Source: Anaerolineae bacterium (lineage in GTDB: Bacteria > Chloroflexota > Anaerolineae > Aggregatilineales > Phototrophicaceae). Taken from it: DNA of 64,000 bases. Positions 8,411 to 16,630 of the stretch are shown here, in pieces (position 1 is the stretch's first letter; each line of letters opens with the position of its first letter). The notes under the pieces were generated by a model. It worked only from the letters and a program-made list of their open reading frames with translations, was not told the origin of the DNA and ran no database searches. A program made the position numbers and the translations under genes. The stretch is from NCBI GenBank assembly GCA_022843745.1, contig JALHNB010000003.1, positions 1 through 64,000 of the forward strand, read 5' to 3'.

Positions 8411-9838
8411 TTATTCAACATAGCTTTCCGCGAACGCCATGAAGCGATAAACATCGCTGAAGTTCGAAACCAAGCCCAGCGACACGCGCACCGCACCCGT
8501 CGCTTTCCCATCCATAAATGTTAAAAATTCATCGAATGACAGCGGCTGTATTTCACGGAAACAGCCGGACATGTCCTCGCTTGTGAGGTTATTGGCGACT
8601 TCGCCCGCACCAGGGTTACAAAAACACCCCGTTCGCAGCGAAATATTGGCAGCGTTCGCCCTGGTTTCGATATGGCGGAAATTGATGAGGTTGCCCTGTG
8701 CATCCAGAATATTGAAGCTGATCGTGCCACCCCGCATGTACATATCCGCTGGGCCATAGAGCCGGATCAATGGAGCGCCGTTACTATGACGCAGACTAAG
8801 CAGCGCATTCAGCAGCCAACCTGTCAGCGATAGCACGCGCTCATGGATCACATCAATCCCAATGGATTCAAGATGTTTAAGGCCGATCTCGACAGCCGGA
8901 ATCGTCAGATAATTAATCGTGCCGTCCTCAAATCCCGCTTCGCCCTCTGCCAGATAGTGACCATCGCCCTGCACCGAGGCAAGCGTAATCGTCCCCCCAG
9001 CGAACCAGGGACGACGCAGTTTCGGGAGTGCATCCTTACGCGCGATCAGGCAGCCAATGCCAGTGGGATAGCCAAACATTTTATAGAACGACAGCGTGAC
9101 GAAATCCGGCTTAACCTGACTCAGGTCGAGGCGGTTGGTCGGTGCGAAAGCCGCGAAATCCACCAGCACATCCCAGCCTTTTGCGTGGGCATGTTCAACC
9201 CATTCCAGTGGGTGCTGTACGCCGGAAAAATTTGATTGAGCCGGATAGGCGAACAGATTACGCTGCCCTGGCTGGACTTCATCAAATAACTGATGAAGTT
9301 TCTCTTCGTCAACACGCAGCTCTGGCCGAAAAACCGGCACATAAATAATTTCGGCACCCTTATGCCGTGCGAATTCGCGAATGCCATTGACGGAATTGTG
9401 ATTATCGAAGGTGAGCATATAGCGTCCACCCGGCTCAAACGGATAGGACTCGCCCACGAGTTTCAGTGCGCCACTGGCATTCTGCGTGAAAATAACGACA
9501 TATTCATCCGGTGAAGCATTAAAGTATTGCATCACATAATGCCGCGCCTGTTCATCGAGCTTCGTCATCGCTTGTGAAGTCGGATTGCTGGAATGCGGAT
9601 TTCCGAACACGCCCCGCCGGAGCAAATCCATATGCTCGCGAAGCTGGACATCCCCATACAAACTGCCACCCGTATAATCCAGATAAATATGCCCCTGCTC
9701 ATCCAGACGAGCATATTCGCTCATTCGCAGATCATCCAGGCGATGAGTGGCGCTATATTCAGGGTACGCTTCCAAAAATTCCTGGTACGCTGCCTGTTCC
9801 GAGACATAAAATTTTGTTTTTGAAGCAGCGATAGCCAT
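8411..9838 (-). CDS. Class V aminotransferase, molybdenum-cofactor-sulfurase-like
   Basis: A 475-residue PLP enzyme resembling the N-terminal NifS-like domain of eukaryotic Mo-cofactor sulfurase. The N terminus contains YLDYTGGSLYG. The cofactor lysine lies in LSFYKMFGYPTGIG (around residue 260), and LRTGCFCNPGAGE carries the cysteine expected to hold a persulfide. The usual C-terminal MOSC domain is absent. In this class the enzyme takes sulfur from cysteine and passes it to an acceptor, in the eukaryotic case molybdenum cofactor. No molybdenum cofactor or iron-sulfur assembly genes are nearby, so the acceptor is unknown. A general cysteine desulfurase or lyase role is the alternative. Confidence 0.8.
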   Translation of the reverse strand: MAIAASKTKFYVSEQAAYQEFLEAYPEYSATHRLDDLRMSEYARLDEQGHIYLDYTGGSLYGDVQLREHMDLLRRGVFGNPHSSNPTSQAMTKLDEQARHYVMQYFNASPDEYVVIFTQNASGALKLVGESYPFEPGGRYMLTFDNHNSVNGIREFARHKGAEIIYVPVFRPELRVDEEKLHQLFDEVQPGQRNLFAYPAQSNFSGVQHPLEWVEHAHAKGWDVLVDFAAFAPTNRLDLSQVKPDFVTLSFYKMFGYPTGIGCLIARKDALPKLRRPWFAGGTITLASVQGDGHYLAEGEAGFEDGTINYLTIPAVEIGLKHLESIGIDVIHERVLSLTGWLLNALLSLRHSNGAPLIRLYGPADMYMRGGTISFNILDAQGNLINFRHIETRANAANISLRTGCFCNPGAGEVANNLTSEDMSGCFREIQPLSFDEFLTFMDGKATGAVRVSLGLVSNFSDVYRFMAFAESYVE

Positions 9839-9927
9839 AAGACACTCCTTTAATTTCAGATGCTTGTCTCTATGCTACCACTGATTCTGGCGATCATGGC
9901 ATCGGCAAGGGAAATTTTTGCAGCCTT

Positions 9928-9992
9928 TTACACCTTTAACAGAATGCGTTGCTTGAATTTTTACGGCTTTGAAAGAACGCGCTGCCTGACTT
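9928..9992 (-). repeat. Two echoes of the PLP decarboxylase 3' end (33/32-bp units)
   Basis: Reading the minus strand, the gene ends QRVLTKP-stop (stop at 9993-9995). Two degenerate copies follow. The first ends at a TAA at 9961-9963 and would encode QRVLSKP. The second ends at a TAA at 9928-9930 and would encode QRILLKV. Offsets are 32 and 33 bp, so the copies are not all in the gene's frame. Between the gene end and the first echo there are six differences in eight codons (CAA/CAG, CGA/CGC, GTC/GTT, CTG/CTT, ACA/TCA, CCA/CCG), and five of these are at third positions. The repeats fill most of the gap to the upstream-facing neighbour. Confidence 0.8.
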
Positions 9993-11408
9993 TTATGGCT
10001 TTGTCAGGACTCGTTGTCCAGCTTCCGCCAATACGTTCAGCAGCGTATCCAGGTCGGCCTCTGTCGTGCGGAAATTGACGACACATGCCCGCAGCACCAG
10101 ACGGCCTTCAAGCTCAGTCGTGGTGAGAAAAATCTGGCCTTCCTGCTGAACAATCGCCACAAGCTGACGATTCAGGGAATCCAAATCAGTGATTCCCGGC
10201 GGGGCATAGCGAAAACAGGTGACACTCAGCGGCCCGGCAGCGATCAATTCAAAATCGTCGCGCTCCTGAATGCGCTTCTGTAAAAACCTCGCCAGCGTAA
10301 TATCGCGGCTGATGGATTCGCGATAGCCCTGTTCGCCGATGTGTTGCAGTGCCATCCATAATTTGAGCGCTTTAAATCCGCGTGTCTGCTGAATACCAAA
10401 CTCCGAAAACCAGGGCAAAGCGTTATCATCGCGCAAATAAGGTGGAATCAGGCTGAAGGCATCGCGCATGGCCTGGGCATCACGCACCAGAACACAGCCG
10501 CATTCCACTGGAACATAGAGCCACTTGTGCGGGTCAATGGCGATGCTGTCAGCGCGTTCGATTCCGTCATAAAGCCCTACTGTTTGTTCAGCTAGAATGC
10601 CGAATCCGCCGTAAGCACCATCCACATGAAACCATAAGTCTTGTTCAACGCATAAATCGGCAATTTCATTCAGCGGATCAATCGCGCCTGAGTTGACCGT
10701 ACCCGCATTGGCAGCCACACAAACTGGACGCAAACCCTGCGCACGATCAGCAGCGATTTGAGCACGGAGTTGATCGACATTGATGCGATAATCGGCATCC
10801 ACCGGGATTTTGCGCAGATAATCATTGCCGATACCGAGAATTTCGACAGCTTTTTGAATGCAGCTATGTCCCTGTGTAGATGTGTAGACGACCATCGGCG
10901 CGGATTCAGATTGAAAGCCCTGCGCACGGATTCGACCTTCCGTTTTAACATGGCGCATCGTCCCTAACGCGATGAGATTGGCAACGCTGCCACCGCTGCA
11001 CAGCAGTGCGCCGCCATCCGCTGGAAAAGTCATGATAATTTTGAGCCACTTCAGCACCGCATGTTCGATATAGGTCGCGGCGTGGTCACCTCCGGCTACA
11101 CTCGGATTCACACCTGCTGCCAGCAGTTCCGCAAGAATCGCAATTGGCGCGGCGGGCGAATTAATCCAGGCGAAAAAACGTGGGCTGTTGTTGCCCATTG
11201 GGTAAGGCAAGAGGCGATTGGCAGCGTCTTCTAATACATCAGACGGATTTTGACCTTCCTGGGGAAGTGGCTGACTCATGATTTGTTCGCGCAGATCTCC
11301 TGTCGGGCGGCGCACAGGGGCTTCACGAACGGTTTTGAGTTGTTCAGCGATCAGATCAATGGCACGATAACCGAGTTCACGAAATTGCTCAGGGGACAGG
11401 TCAATCAT
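9993..11408 (-). CDS. Pyridoxal-phosphate-dependent amino acid decarboxylase (group II)
   Basis: A 471-residue enzyme of the aromatic L-amino acid/tyrosine/glutamate decarboxylase fold. IDPHKWLYVP holds the cofactor lysine (around residue 300). HVDGAYGGFG provides the aspartate that contacts the PLP ring nitrogen, and the N-terminal NNSPRFFAWINSPAAP segment is typical of the aromatic decarboxylase branch. It would release CO2 from an amino acid to give an amine; the substrate cannot be read from the sequence. Both ends of the gene are flanked by short tandem repeats. The start at 11408 has an AAAGG ribosome site and is duplicated upstream. Confidence 0.88.
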   Translation of the reverse strand: MIDLSPEQFRELGYRAIDLIAEQLKTVREAPVRRPTGDLREQIMSQPLPQEGQNPSDVLEDAANRLLPYPMGNNSPRFFAWINSPAAPIAILAELLAAGVNPSVAGGDHAATYIEHAVLKWLKIIMTFPADGGALLCSGGSVANLIALGTMRHVKTEGRIRAQGFQSESAPMVVYTSTQGHSCIQKAVEILGIGNDYLRKIPVDADYRINVDQLRAQIAADRAQGLRPVCVAANAGTVNSGAIDPLNEIADLCVEQDLWFHVDGAYGGFGILAEQTVGLYDGIERADSIAIDPHKWLYVPVECGCVLVRDAQAMRDAFSLIPPYLRDDNALPWFSEFGIQQTRGFKALKLWMALQHIGEQGYRESISRDITLARFLQKRIQERDDFELIAAGPLSVTCFRYAPPGITDLDSLNRQLVAIVQQEGQIFLTTTELEGRLVLRACVVNFRTTEADLDTLLNVLAEAGQRVLTKP

Positions 11409-11458
11409 GGCGTTTCCTTTGATTAATCAGGTCAATCATGGTGTTCCCTTTGGGTAAC
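11397..11458 (-). repeat. 31-bp tandem duplication of the decarboxylase start region
   Basis: Two 31-bp units (11397-11427 and 11428-11458) match at about 26 positions. On the minus strand each contains an AAAGG-type ribosome site, an ATG and the first codons ATT GAC CTG (MIDL). The upstream copy is out of frame with the gene. Its ATG (11439) would open a 12-codon reading frame whose TGA overlaps the true ATG. This is a start-side counterpart of the 3'-end echoes, and the upstream copy could act as a short leader frame. Confidence 0.75.
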
Positions 11459-11512
11459 GTTAAGATTAAACTATGTTAGCGTAAGACAAATTATCAACAG
11501 GAAAAATGGCCT

Positions 11513-12070
11513 TTGAAGACCATATCGGTTTTTGGAAGTTCGCTGCCGCATCCGCACGAGGCCGATTATATCGCCGCCTACGACGTGGGTCGTGCGCTCG
11601 GTGAAGCAGGATTTTGCATCATGACAGGCGGCTACGCAGGAGTCATGGAAGGAGCAAGCCGGGGCGCGGCAGAAGCCAACGCGCACGTCATCGGCGTGAC
11701 AACGATTCAAATCGACATCATCCGAAATCATGGCTGCAACTAGCGGGTCAAAGACGAAATCAAATATCCGACTCTGCGCGAACGCCTACTGCATCTCGTC
11801 ACTGAAGCCGATGCTTATGTGGTCATGCCGGGTGGATTGGGAACACTGAACGAACTCGTTACCGTATGGGAATTGATGCGAATTGGCGATATTCGCGTCA
11901 GGCCGCTGATCTGTTACGGTGCATATTGGGAGCATACGCTGGCGGAACTAAAAAAGAGCCAATATGTCCTGCCGCAATATTAGGACATGCTCGAATTTGC
12001 GGATACACCCGAAGAAGTCGTGACAATATTGCAGCGTGAAATTACAAAGGAAAGCGCAAAAAATGAATAA
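11513..12070 (+). pseudogene. LOG-family (lysine decarboxylase-like/cytokinin-activating) gene with two in-frame TAG codons
   Basis: A single reading frame from a TTG at 11513 to a TAA at 12068 encodes a complete LOG-type Rossmann protein of about 185 codons. The N terminus is ISVFGSSLPHP, the middle has MTGGYAGVMEGASRGA, and the second half has the signature PGGLGTLNEL. It is interrupted by TAG at 11741-11743 and again at 11981-11983, with no frameshift. LOG enzymes release the base from nucleoside 5'-monophosphates. TAG is a normal stop elsewhere in the window (secA, the response regulator), so decay by two nonsense mutations is the simplest reading. The end overlaps the next ATG, which shows a former operon. 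Confidence 0.8.
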
Positions 12071-12587
12071 CCTACAGACAGAACGCAAACAGAAGGATGA
12101 TTTTTTCAAGCGTCATCCTCAATCGCCCCTTACGCCGGAGCAGCAGGCCAAATTTACGAGCCTGAGCTACTACGACTATAACCCTGATCTGGATATAAAC
12201 GTCAATATCGAGCCATTCGCCGAGCAAAAATTCGTGCAAATCCAGACGACGACTGGCGACATGAAACGCTTCAAGCGCTATGGCGAGTTCAAATTTACGG
12301 CGGACGGTGAGGAAACACGCCTGACGCTCTACGAGGCTGACTATGGATTTTTCCTGCCGTTCGTCGATGCCAACGCTGGAACGGAAACCTATCCTGCTGG
12401 ACGCTATCTTGAGCCAGAACAACTCGGCGACACACTGTTCAACGTCGATTTCAACAACGCTTACAATCCCTACTGTGCTTATGGGGATGGCTGGTCATGC
12501 CCGATCACGCCGCCGGAAAATCGCCTGAAGGTCGCCATCCGCGCGGGCGAAAAAATTCCGCAGGGCGAGTGGGTGGCGAAAACATAA
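12063..12587 (+). CDS. DUF1684 family protein
   Basis: A 174-residue protein. The conserved C-terminal part is characteristic: DFNNAYNPYCAY, GWSCPITPPENRL and VAIRAGEK are hallmark DUF1684 segments, preceded by a beta-rich central region with RYGEFKF and a YPAGRYLEP segment. The biochemical function of the family is not known. The ATG at 12063 overlaps the stop of the broken LOG-family gene, so it was probably once translationally coupled to it. An upstream in-frame ATG at 12036 lies inside the LOG frame and is less likely. Confidence 0.8.
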   Translation: MNNLQTERKQKDDFFKRHPQSPLTPEQQAKFTSLSYYDYNPDLDINVNIEPFAEQKFVQIQTTTGDMKRFKRYGEFKFTADGEETRLTLYEADYGFFLPFVDANAGTETYPAGRYLEPEQLGDTLFNVDFNNAYNPYCAYGDGWSCPITPPENRLKVAIRAGEKIPQGEWVAKT

Positions 12588-12682
12588 GGTCTATAAGGCC
12601 ATTTCGGTTGTTCCATATCTTTGATGACCTGCAAATGCTATCATCCTGCGACGTTCATTTATTTTAGTCGCCGAAAGATGTC

Positions 12683-14566
12683 ATGATGCAGCCCTTACTG
12701 TTACCGATTCCCCGTGAAGTCTCTATCGACGCAAACCAAACTTCTCTGCCAGAAAAAGCGACGATTCGTATCAGCAGCGCCGAATTACTTTTTGAAGCGC
12801 AGCTTGCTCAGAACGCATTGTCCCAATATGCGAATCTGAATTGGTCGATTGTCACCCACGCACACACATCTGGCCTCACACTAACGATTGATCCTGCGAT
12901 GCCGCATTCGCAGGGCTATAGGCTCATCACTCACGCTGGTCAAACCACGATTATCGGCAAGGATGCAGCGGGAGTCTATTATGGGGTGTGTACTTTTGCG
13001 CAACTGCTTCAGCATTACGGCGCTGCCCTGCCGGATATGCTCATCAACGACTGGCCTGATTTCCCGGTACGTGGCGTGATGCTCGACATCAGCCGGGATA
13101 AAGTGGTCATGATGGAGACGCTTTATTCGCTGGTGGAAATGTTAGCCAGTTGGAAAATGAATCACTTGCAGCTTTATATGGAACACAGCTTCGCCTACAG
13201 CCAACATGAAATAGTCTGGAAGGAAGCCAGCCCTTTTACCGCGCAGCAAATTCTGGAAGTGGATCGTTTTTGTAAACAGCATCATATCGAGCTTGTCGCC
13301 AACCAAAACAGCTTCGGTCACATGGAACGCTGGCTGAAACACGCGCCTTATAAACAGCTGGCCGAATGCCCCGATGGATTTATCGGCAATTTTGGCGATC
13401 ATCTCGGTGAGCGCCGTCCCGCCACTTCGCTCAATCCGCTTGACCCCGCGAGTATTGCGCTCATCGACGGCCTATACAGTGAATTAGTGCCGAACTTCAC
13501 GTCACCGACTTTAAATGTGGGCGGGGATGAGCCCTGGGAAATGGGGCAGTGCCAGAGTCGGCAGGATTGCGAAACACGTGGCAGAGGGCGCGTTTACGTC
13601 GATTATTTGCTCAAATTGTACGAACTCACGCAAAAGCATGGGCGACAGATGATGTTCTGGGCGGATGTGATCGTGAAATACCCCGAACTGATCCCGGACA
13701 TGCCGAAGGATGTCATCGCCATCGAGTGGGGATACTACATGGGGCATCCCTATGAGCAGCATAGCCCTATGTTTGCAAAATCGGGCCTTCCTTTTTACGT
13801 TTGCCCTGGCACGTCAAGCTGGAATTCGCTGGCAGGCCGTACCACCAATGCCATAGGCAATACGCGCGATGCGGCATCTACGGGACTGAAGTATGGCGCA
13901 TCGGGATTTCTGATGACGGATTGGGGAGATCGCGGTCATTGGCAACCTTTAGCCGTCAGTTACCTGGGTTTTATGTGCGGGCTGGCGAATGCCTGGGCAT
14001 ACGATGCCAATACAGAACTCGACCTGCCAGCGCTTCTGGATCGTTTCGTCTTCAAGGACAGCGCCAATCTCATGGGTAAAATCGCTGCTGACCTGGGTGA
14101 TCTCTACACTTTACCCGGACTGGAATACCCAAATGGCAGCCTGCTATTCTTCCTGCTGCAACAAAACGATAAAGACCTTGCGACGTTAATCCGCAATCTC
14201 GACCAGAATGTCGTACTTGATAAGCCTTTTGGCATCATCACTGAGACGATGCAGCAGTGTCTCGCGAAAATTGATGACAGCCTTCAGCAGATTTTGCTCT
14301 CCAAAGCGTCTGGCCTGATTAAAGATGAATTCACACAGGTCGCGAACCTCATGAGACATGCCTGTCAGCGCGGCCTGTTCATGAATGGCGATAAGGGTGT
14401 TAGCGCTGCCTACCTCCTCAACGACCTGGAAAATCTCATCCCCCAGCAGCGTTTGAACTGGTTAGCGCGGAATCGTCCCGGTGGATTGAAAGACAGTATC
14501 AAGCGCTTCGAGCCGCTTTTGCGCCAGTATCGCGACCTGACTGGCGATATACCCAGCTATCTCTAG
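12683..14566 (+). CDS. Glycoside hydrolase family 20 (beta-N-acetylhexosaminidase-like)
   Basis: A 627-residue enzyme. An N-terminal GH20b-like domain (about residues 1-120) leads into a TIM barrel beginning FPVRGVMLDISRDKV. The acid/base pair is the Asp-Glu of NVGGDEPWEMG near residue 280. Barrel strands include HLQLYMEH, ELVANQNSFGHM and MMFWADVI. The family removes terminal N-acetylglucosamine or N-acetylgalactosamine by substrate-assisted catalysis. No signal peptide is visible, so it is probably cytoplasmic and acts on imported oligosaccharides or recycled peptidoglycan. The next gene is a sugar-type solute-binding lipoprotein, but hairpin and promoter signals separate them. Confidence 0.88.
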   Translation: MMQPLLLPIPREVSIDANQTSLPEKATIRISSAELLFEAQLAQNALSQYANLNWSIVTHAHTSGLTLTIDPAMPHSQGYRLITHAGQTTIIGKDAAGVYYGVCTFAQLLQHYGAALPDMLINDWPDFPVRGVMLDISRDKVVMMETLYSLVEMLASWKMNHLQLYMEHSFAYSQHEIVWKEASPFTAQQILEVDRFCKQHHIELVANQNSFGHMERWLKHAPYKQLAECPDGFIGNFGDHLGERRPATSLNPLDPASIALIDGLYSELVPNFTSPTLNVGGDEPWEMGQCQSRQDCETRGRGRVYVDYLLKLYELTQKHGRQMMFWADVIVKYPELIPDMPKDVIAIEWGYYMGHPYEQHSPMFAKSGLPFYVCPGTSSWNSLAGRTTNAIGNTRDAASTGLKYGASGFLMTDWGDRGHWQPLAVSYLGFMCGLANAWAYDANTELDLPALLDRFVFKDSANLMGKIAADLGDLYTLPGLEYPNGSLLFFLLQQNDKDLATLIRNLDQNVVLDKPFGIITETMQQCLAKIDDSLQQILLSKASGLIKDEFTQVANLMRHACQRGLFMNGDKGVSAAYLLNDLENLIPQQRLNWLARNRPGGLKDSIKRFEPLLRQYRDLTGDIPSYL

Positions 14567-14575
14567 TAAGCCCTC

Positions 14576-14618
14576 ATTCGATACCTGCTTTTCGATGCAA
14601 AAGAAGCAGGTATCGAAT
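14576..14618 (+). terminator. Long perfect inverted repeat after the GH20 gene
   Basis: Two perfectly complementary 15-base arms (14576-14590 and 14604-14618) surround a 13-base loop, starting nine bases after the GH20 stop. There is no T run afterwards, so it may be a stem that blocks RNA decay or a factor-dependent end rather than a classical intrinsic terminator. Confidence 0.6.
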
Positions 14619-14710
14619 ACCAATTGAAGCGTCGTACCCAATTTCACACATTTTATGCGCAGCCTTTCCCGCAAAAATCCGGCACTATCTTCAAGAGGCT
14701 ATGTATCGTG

Positions 14711-14716
14711 TATAAT
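14711..14716 (+). promoter_or_regulatory. -10 element upstream of the solute-binding lipoprotein
   Basis: A perfect TATAAT preceded by GTG lies 33 bases before the start codon of the lipoprotein. The -35 region 17 bases upstream is poor (TCTTCA). It indicates that this gene has its own promoter after the GH20 hairpin. Confidence 0.45.
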
Positions 14717-14748
14717 TTCCGTTTGGATTTGAACGGAGATTCTGCTGG

Positions 14749-16086
14749 ATGCGTGCTGAAAAACAGGTTGCTTATTACGTCGCGCTGGTAACAACTATCC
14801 TCATGTCGATGGTCGTATCCGCTTGTACGGCTGACAATCAAGAGGTCGAGCAGGGTTTAATTACCGAAATCCTCAATACGCCGACAGCTACCACCATCTC
14901 CCAAACGCCTCCATTCGCGCCCACCCTTGCTGTTGTACCTACTCAGTCGGGGCCGACGACGCTGGTGGCCTGGTGGCCGGATTCCATTGCGTCTGCTGAT
15001 AATGCTTCCGCCGCCAATGTGCTGACCGAGCAGGTTGAATCTTTTCAGACGATGCAGGGTAACGTGATTATCCAGATACGCCTTAAGCAAGAAAATGATC
15101 TGGGCGGAATCATGTCTACACTCCGCACTGCCAGCGCGGTTGCTCCGGGCGCACTCCCGGATTTGACGCTTATCCGGCGTGAAGACCTGCTGGATGCCGT
15201 ACAATCTGGCCTCATTTACCCGCTGGAAGGCAAAATCGCTTCAGCGATTCTGGGTGATCTTTACGATGTCGCGCTGCAACTTGGTCAGGTCGATGGTCAG
15301 CTTTATGGTTTGCCCTATCTGCTCGATGCCCAGCACACAGCCTATAAACTCTTTGGCGATGACGAAATTCCTCCGGCACGTTTTGACGATCTGCTGACCG
15401 CACAGCGCTCATTTGTCTTTCCCGCCGCAGAAGCCAATGGGGTATGCAGCGTTTTTCTCCTGCAATATCTGGCGGCAGGCGGTACGCTGCCTGTCGATAA
15501 TGTCATGACCATCAATGAGGCTGCTTTATTAACTACCCTGACCTTTTATGAGCAAGCGGTGGCTGAAGGAATCATTGACGAGTCCGTCCTGAATTACACC
15601 ATGACCACTGAATATCAGGCCGATCTTTTATCCGGCGTGATTGATGTCGGGCTGGTGACATCAAAAAGTTATTTAGATCTGACACAGGCAGGCGAAAAAC
15701 TGGAATTCGGGACGATTCCCACCGAGTTCGGACAGGTTGTGAGTGAGGTCAACGGCTGGATGTGGGTTTTAACAACTTCCAGCGCTGACCGTCAGGCTTT
15801 GGCGGTGCGCTACCTGAATTGGATGATGAATGCCGGACGACAGGGACAATACAGCCGAACCGTTAATTTCCTGCCGTCCCAACGTACCGCGCTGACCGAG
15901 TGGGGCAACAGCGACTACATCAGCTTCGCCGATACCCTCCTGGCGAATGCAACGGTGCCGTTATCCGATAATGCAGGTGGGATTGTCGCACGTGCCATGC
16001 AGGGTGCATTGGTATCTGTACTGCTTGGACAGAGCAGTGCCGAGCAAGCGACACAGGCCGTCATGAGCCAGGTCAGTACAGGCTAG
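14749..16086 (+). CDS. Extracellular solute-binding lipoprotein (ABC importer family 1 type)
   Basis: A 445-residue protein. A signal sequence ends in a VVSAC lipobox with the lipidated cysteine at position 26, followed by a threonine/proline-rich linker to about residue 65. The mature part has the alpha/beta pattern of sugar-type binding proteins. It starts with TTLVAWWPD and includes PDLTLIRREDLLDAVQSGLIYPLE and a C-terminal ASADRQALAVRYLNWMM segment. It should capture a solute outside the membrane for an ABC transporter, but no permease or ATPase gene is next to it. Its stop codon lies inside the outermost copy of the repeat that follows. Confidence 0.85.
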   Translation: MRAEKQVAYYVALVTTILMSMVVSACTADNQEVEQGLITEILNTPTATTISQTPPFAPTLAVVPTQSGPTTLVAWWPDSIASADNASAANVLTEQVESFQTMQGNVIIQIRLKQENDLGGIMSTLRTASAVAPGALPDLTLIRREDLLDAVQSGLIYPLEGKIASAILGDLYDVALQLGQVDGQLYGLPYLLDAQHTAYKLFGDDEIPPARFDDLLTAQRSFVFPAAEANGVCSVFLLQYLAAGGTLPVDNVMTINEAALLTTLTFYEQAVAEGIIDESVLNYTMTTEYQADLLSGVIDVGLVTSKSYLDLTQAGEKLEFGTIPTEFGQVVSEVNGWMWVLTTSSADRQALAVRYLNWMMNAGRQGQYSRTVNFLPSQRTALTEWGNSDYISFADTLLANATVPLSDNAGGIVARAMQGALVSVLLGQSSAEQATQAVMSQVSTG

Positions 16087-16147
16087 CAAATACCGACTTT
16101 TAGGCAGCGAATACTGACTTTTAGGCTAACGAATACCGACTTTTGAT
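16083..16147. repeat. Three 21-22-bp copies spanning the convergent stops of the lipoprotein and receiver genes
   Basis: Units begin at about 16083, 16104 and 16126. Each carries, on the minus strand, the codons for KVGI-R at the end of the receiver protein. On the plus strand each starts with GGC followed by a TAG- or TAA-like triplet, echoing the Gly-stop of the lipoprotein. The middle copy has lost one base and both stops. The repeated unit therefore covers the junction where two convergent genes once overlapped by a CTAG, and it has been multiplied in place. Confidence 0.8.
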
Positions 16148-16488
16148 AGACTGTTCTTGAGCATGTCCAGTTTGATCGGTTTTGCTAGATAACCATTCGC
16201 GCCCGCTTTATCCGCTTCTGCAATCATCGGTGGCGCGTGGGCGGAAATCATAATAATTGGCACTTTGGATGTTGCTTCCTTCAGACGCAACTCACGGCAC
16301 AAATCCAGCCCGTTTCCATCCGGCAGCATAATGTCCAGCAAAATCGCATCCGGCTCTTCGTAGGCCAGCTTATCCCTGGCTTGATTAACCGACAGCGCGG
16401 GGATCGATTGATGACCACTCATATTCAGGAAAATACTGAGCATTTCCACTGTGAGCGTCTCATCGTCAACAACTAGAATTTTTGCCAT
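16126..16488 (-). CDS. Stand-alone response-regulator receiver protein
   Basis: A 120-residue CheY-like receiver domain with no output domain. The acidic pocket is VDDE at residues 7-10, the phosphorylated aspartate is D52 in LLDIMLPDG, and the conserved lysine lies in YLAKPI near residue 103. It would be phosphorylated by a histidine kinase and signal through protein contacts. No kinase gene is adjacent; the only one in the window is the large kinase at 53.7 kb, and pairing with it is speculation. Tandem copies of its 3' end follow the stop. Confidence 0.9.
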   Translation of the reverse strand: MAKILVVDDETLTVEMLSIFLNMSGHQSIPALSVNQARDKLAYEEPDAILLDIMLPDGNGLDLCRELRLKEATSKVPIIMISAHAPPMIAEADKAGANGYLAKPIKLDMLKNSLSKVGIR

Positions 16489-16557
16489 GATGATGCCAGC
16501 CTTCTAAGACAGCCATTCCAAATAAATCCGATTATAACCGTCTCTGTGCCTACCAAT

Positions 16558-16630
16558 GATTAAAGCGAGACTTTTTTCTCATGTAACGAGTGATTAAAGC
16601 GAGACTTTTTTCTCATATAGCGAGTGATTA
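16558..16630 (-). repeat. Three 34-bp copies containing the 3' end of the two-domain acetyltransferase gene
   Basis: On the minus strand the gene ends YEKKISP-stop (stop 16628-16630). Exactly 34 bases further is YEKKVSL-stop (16594-16596), and 34 bases beyond that is HEKKVSL-stop (16560-16562). The two outer copies are nearly identical to each other. The gene copy differs from them by ATC/GTC, TCA/TCG and CCT/CTT. Because 34 is not a multiple of three, the echoes are out of frame with each other. Confidence 0.85.

Noticed and set aside
9839-9927. Promoter or RNA gene between the two PLP enzyme genes
   Set aside because: I could not find a convincing -35/-10 pair or a stable fold outside the 3'-end echoes.
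16558-16630. Regular repeats as a possible CRISPR array
   Set aside because: Units are directly tandem with no unique spacers, only two or three copies, diverged, and no cas genes are present in the window.
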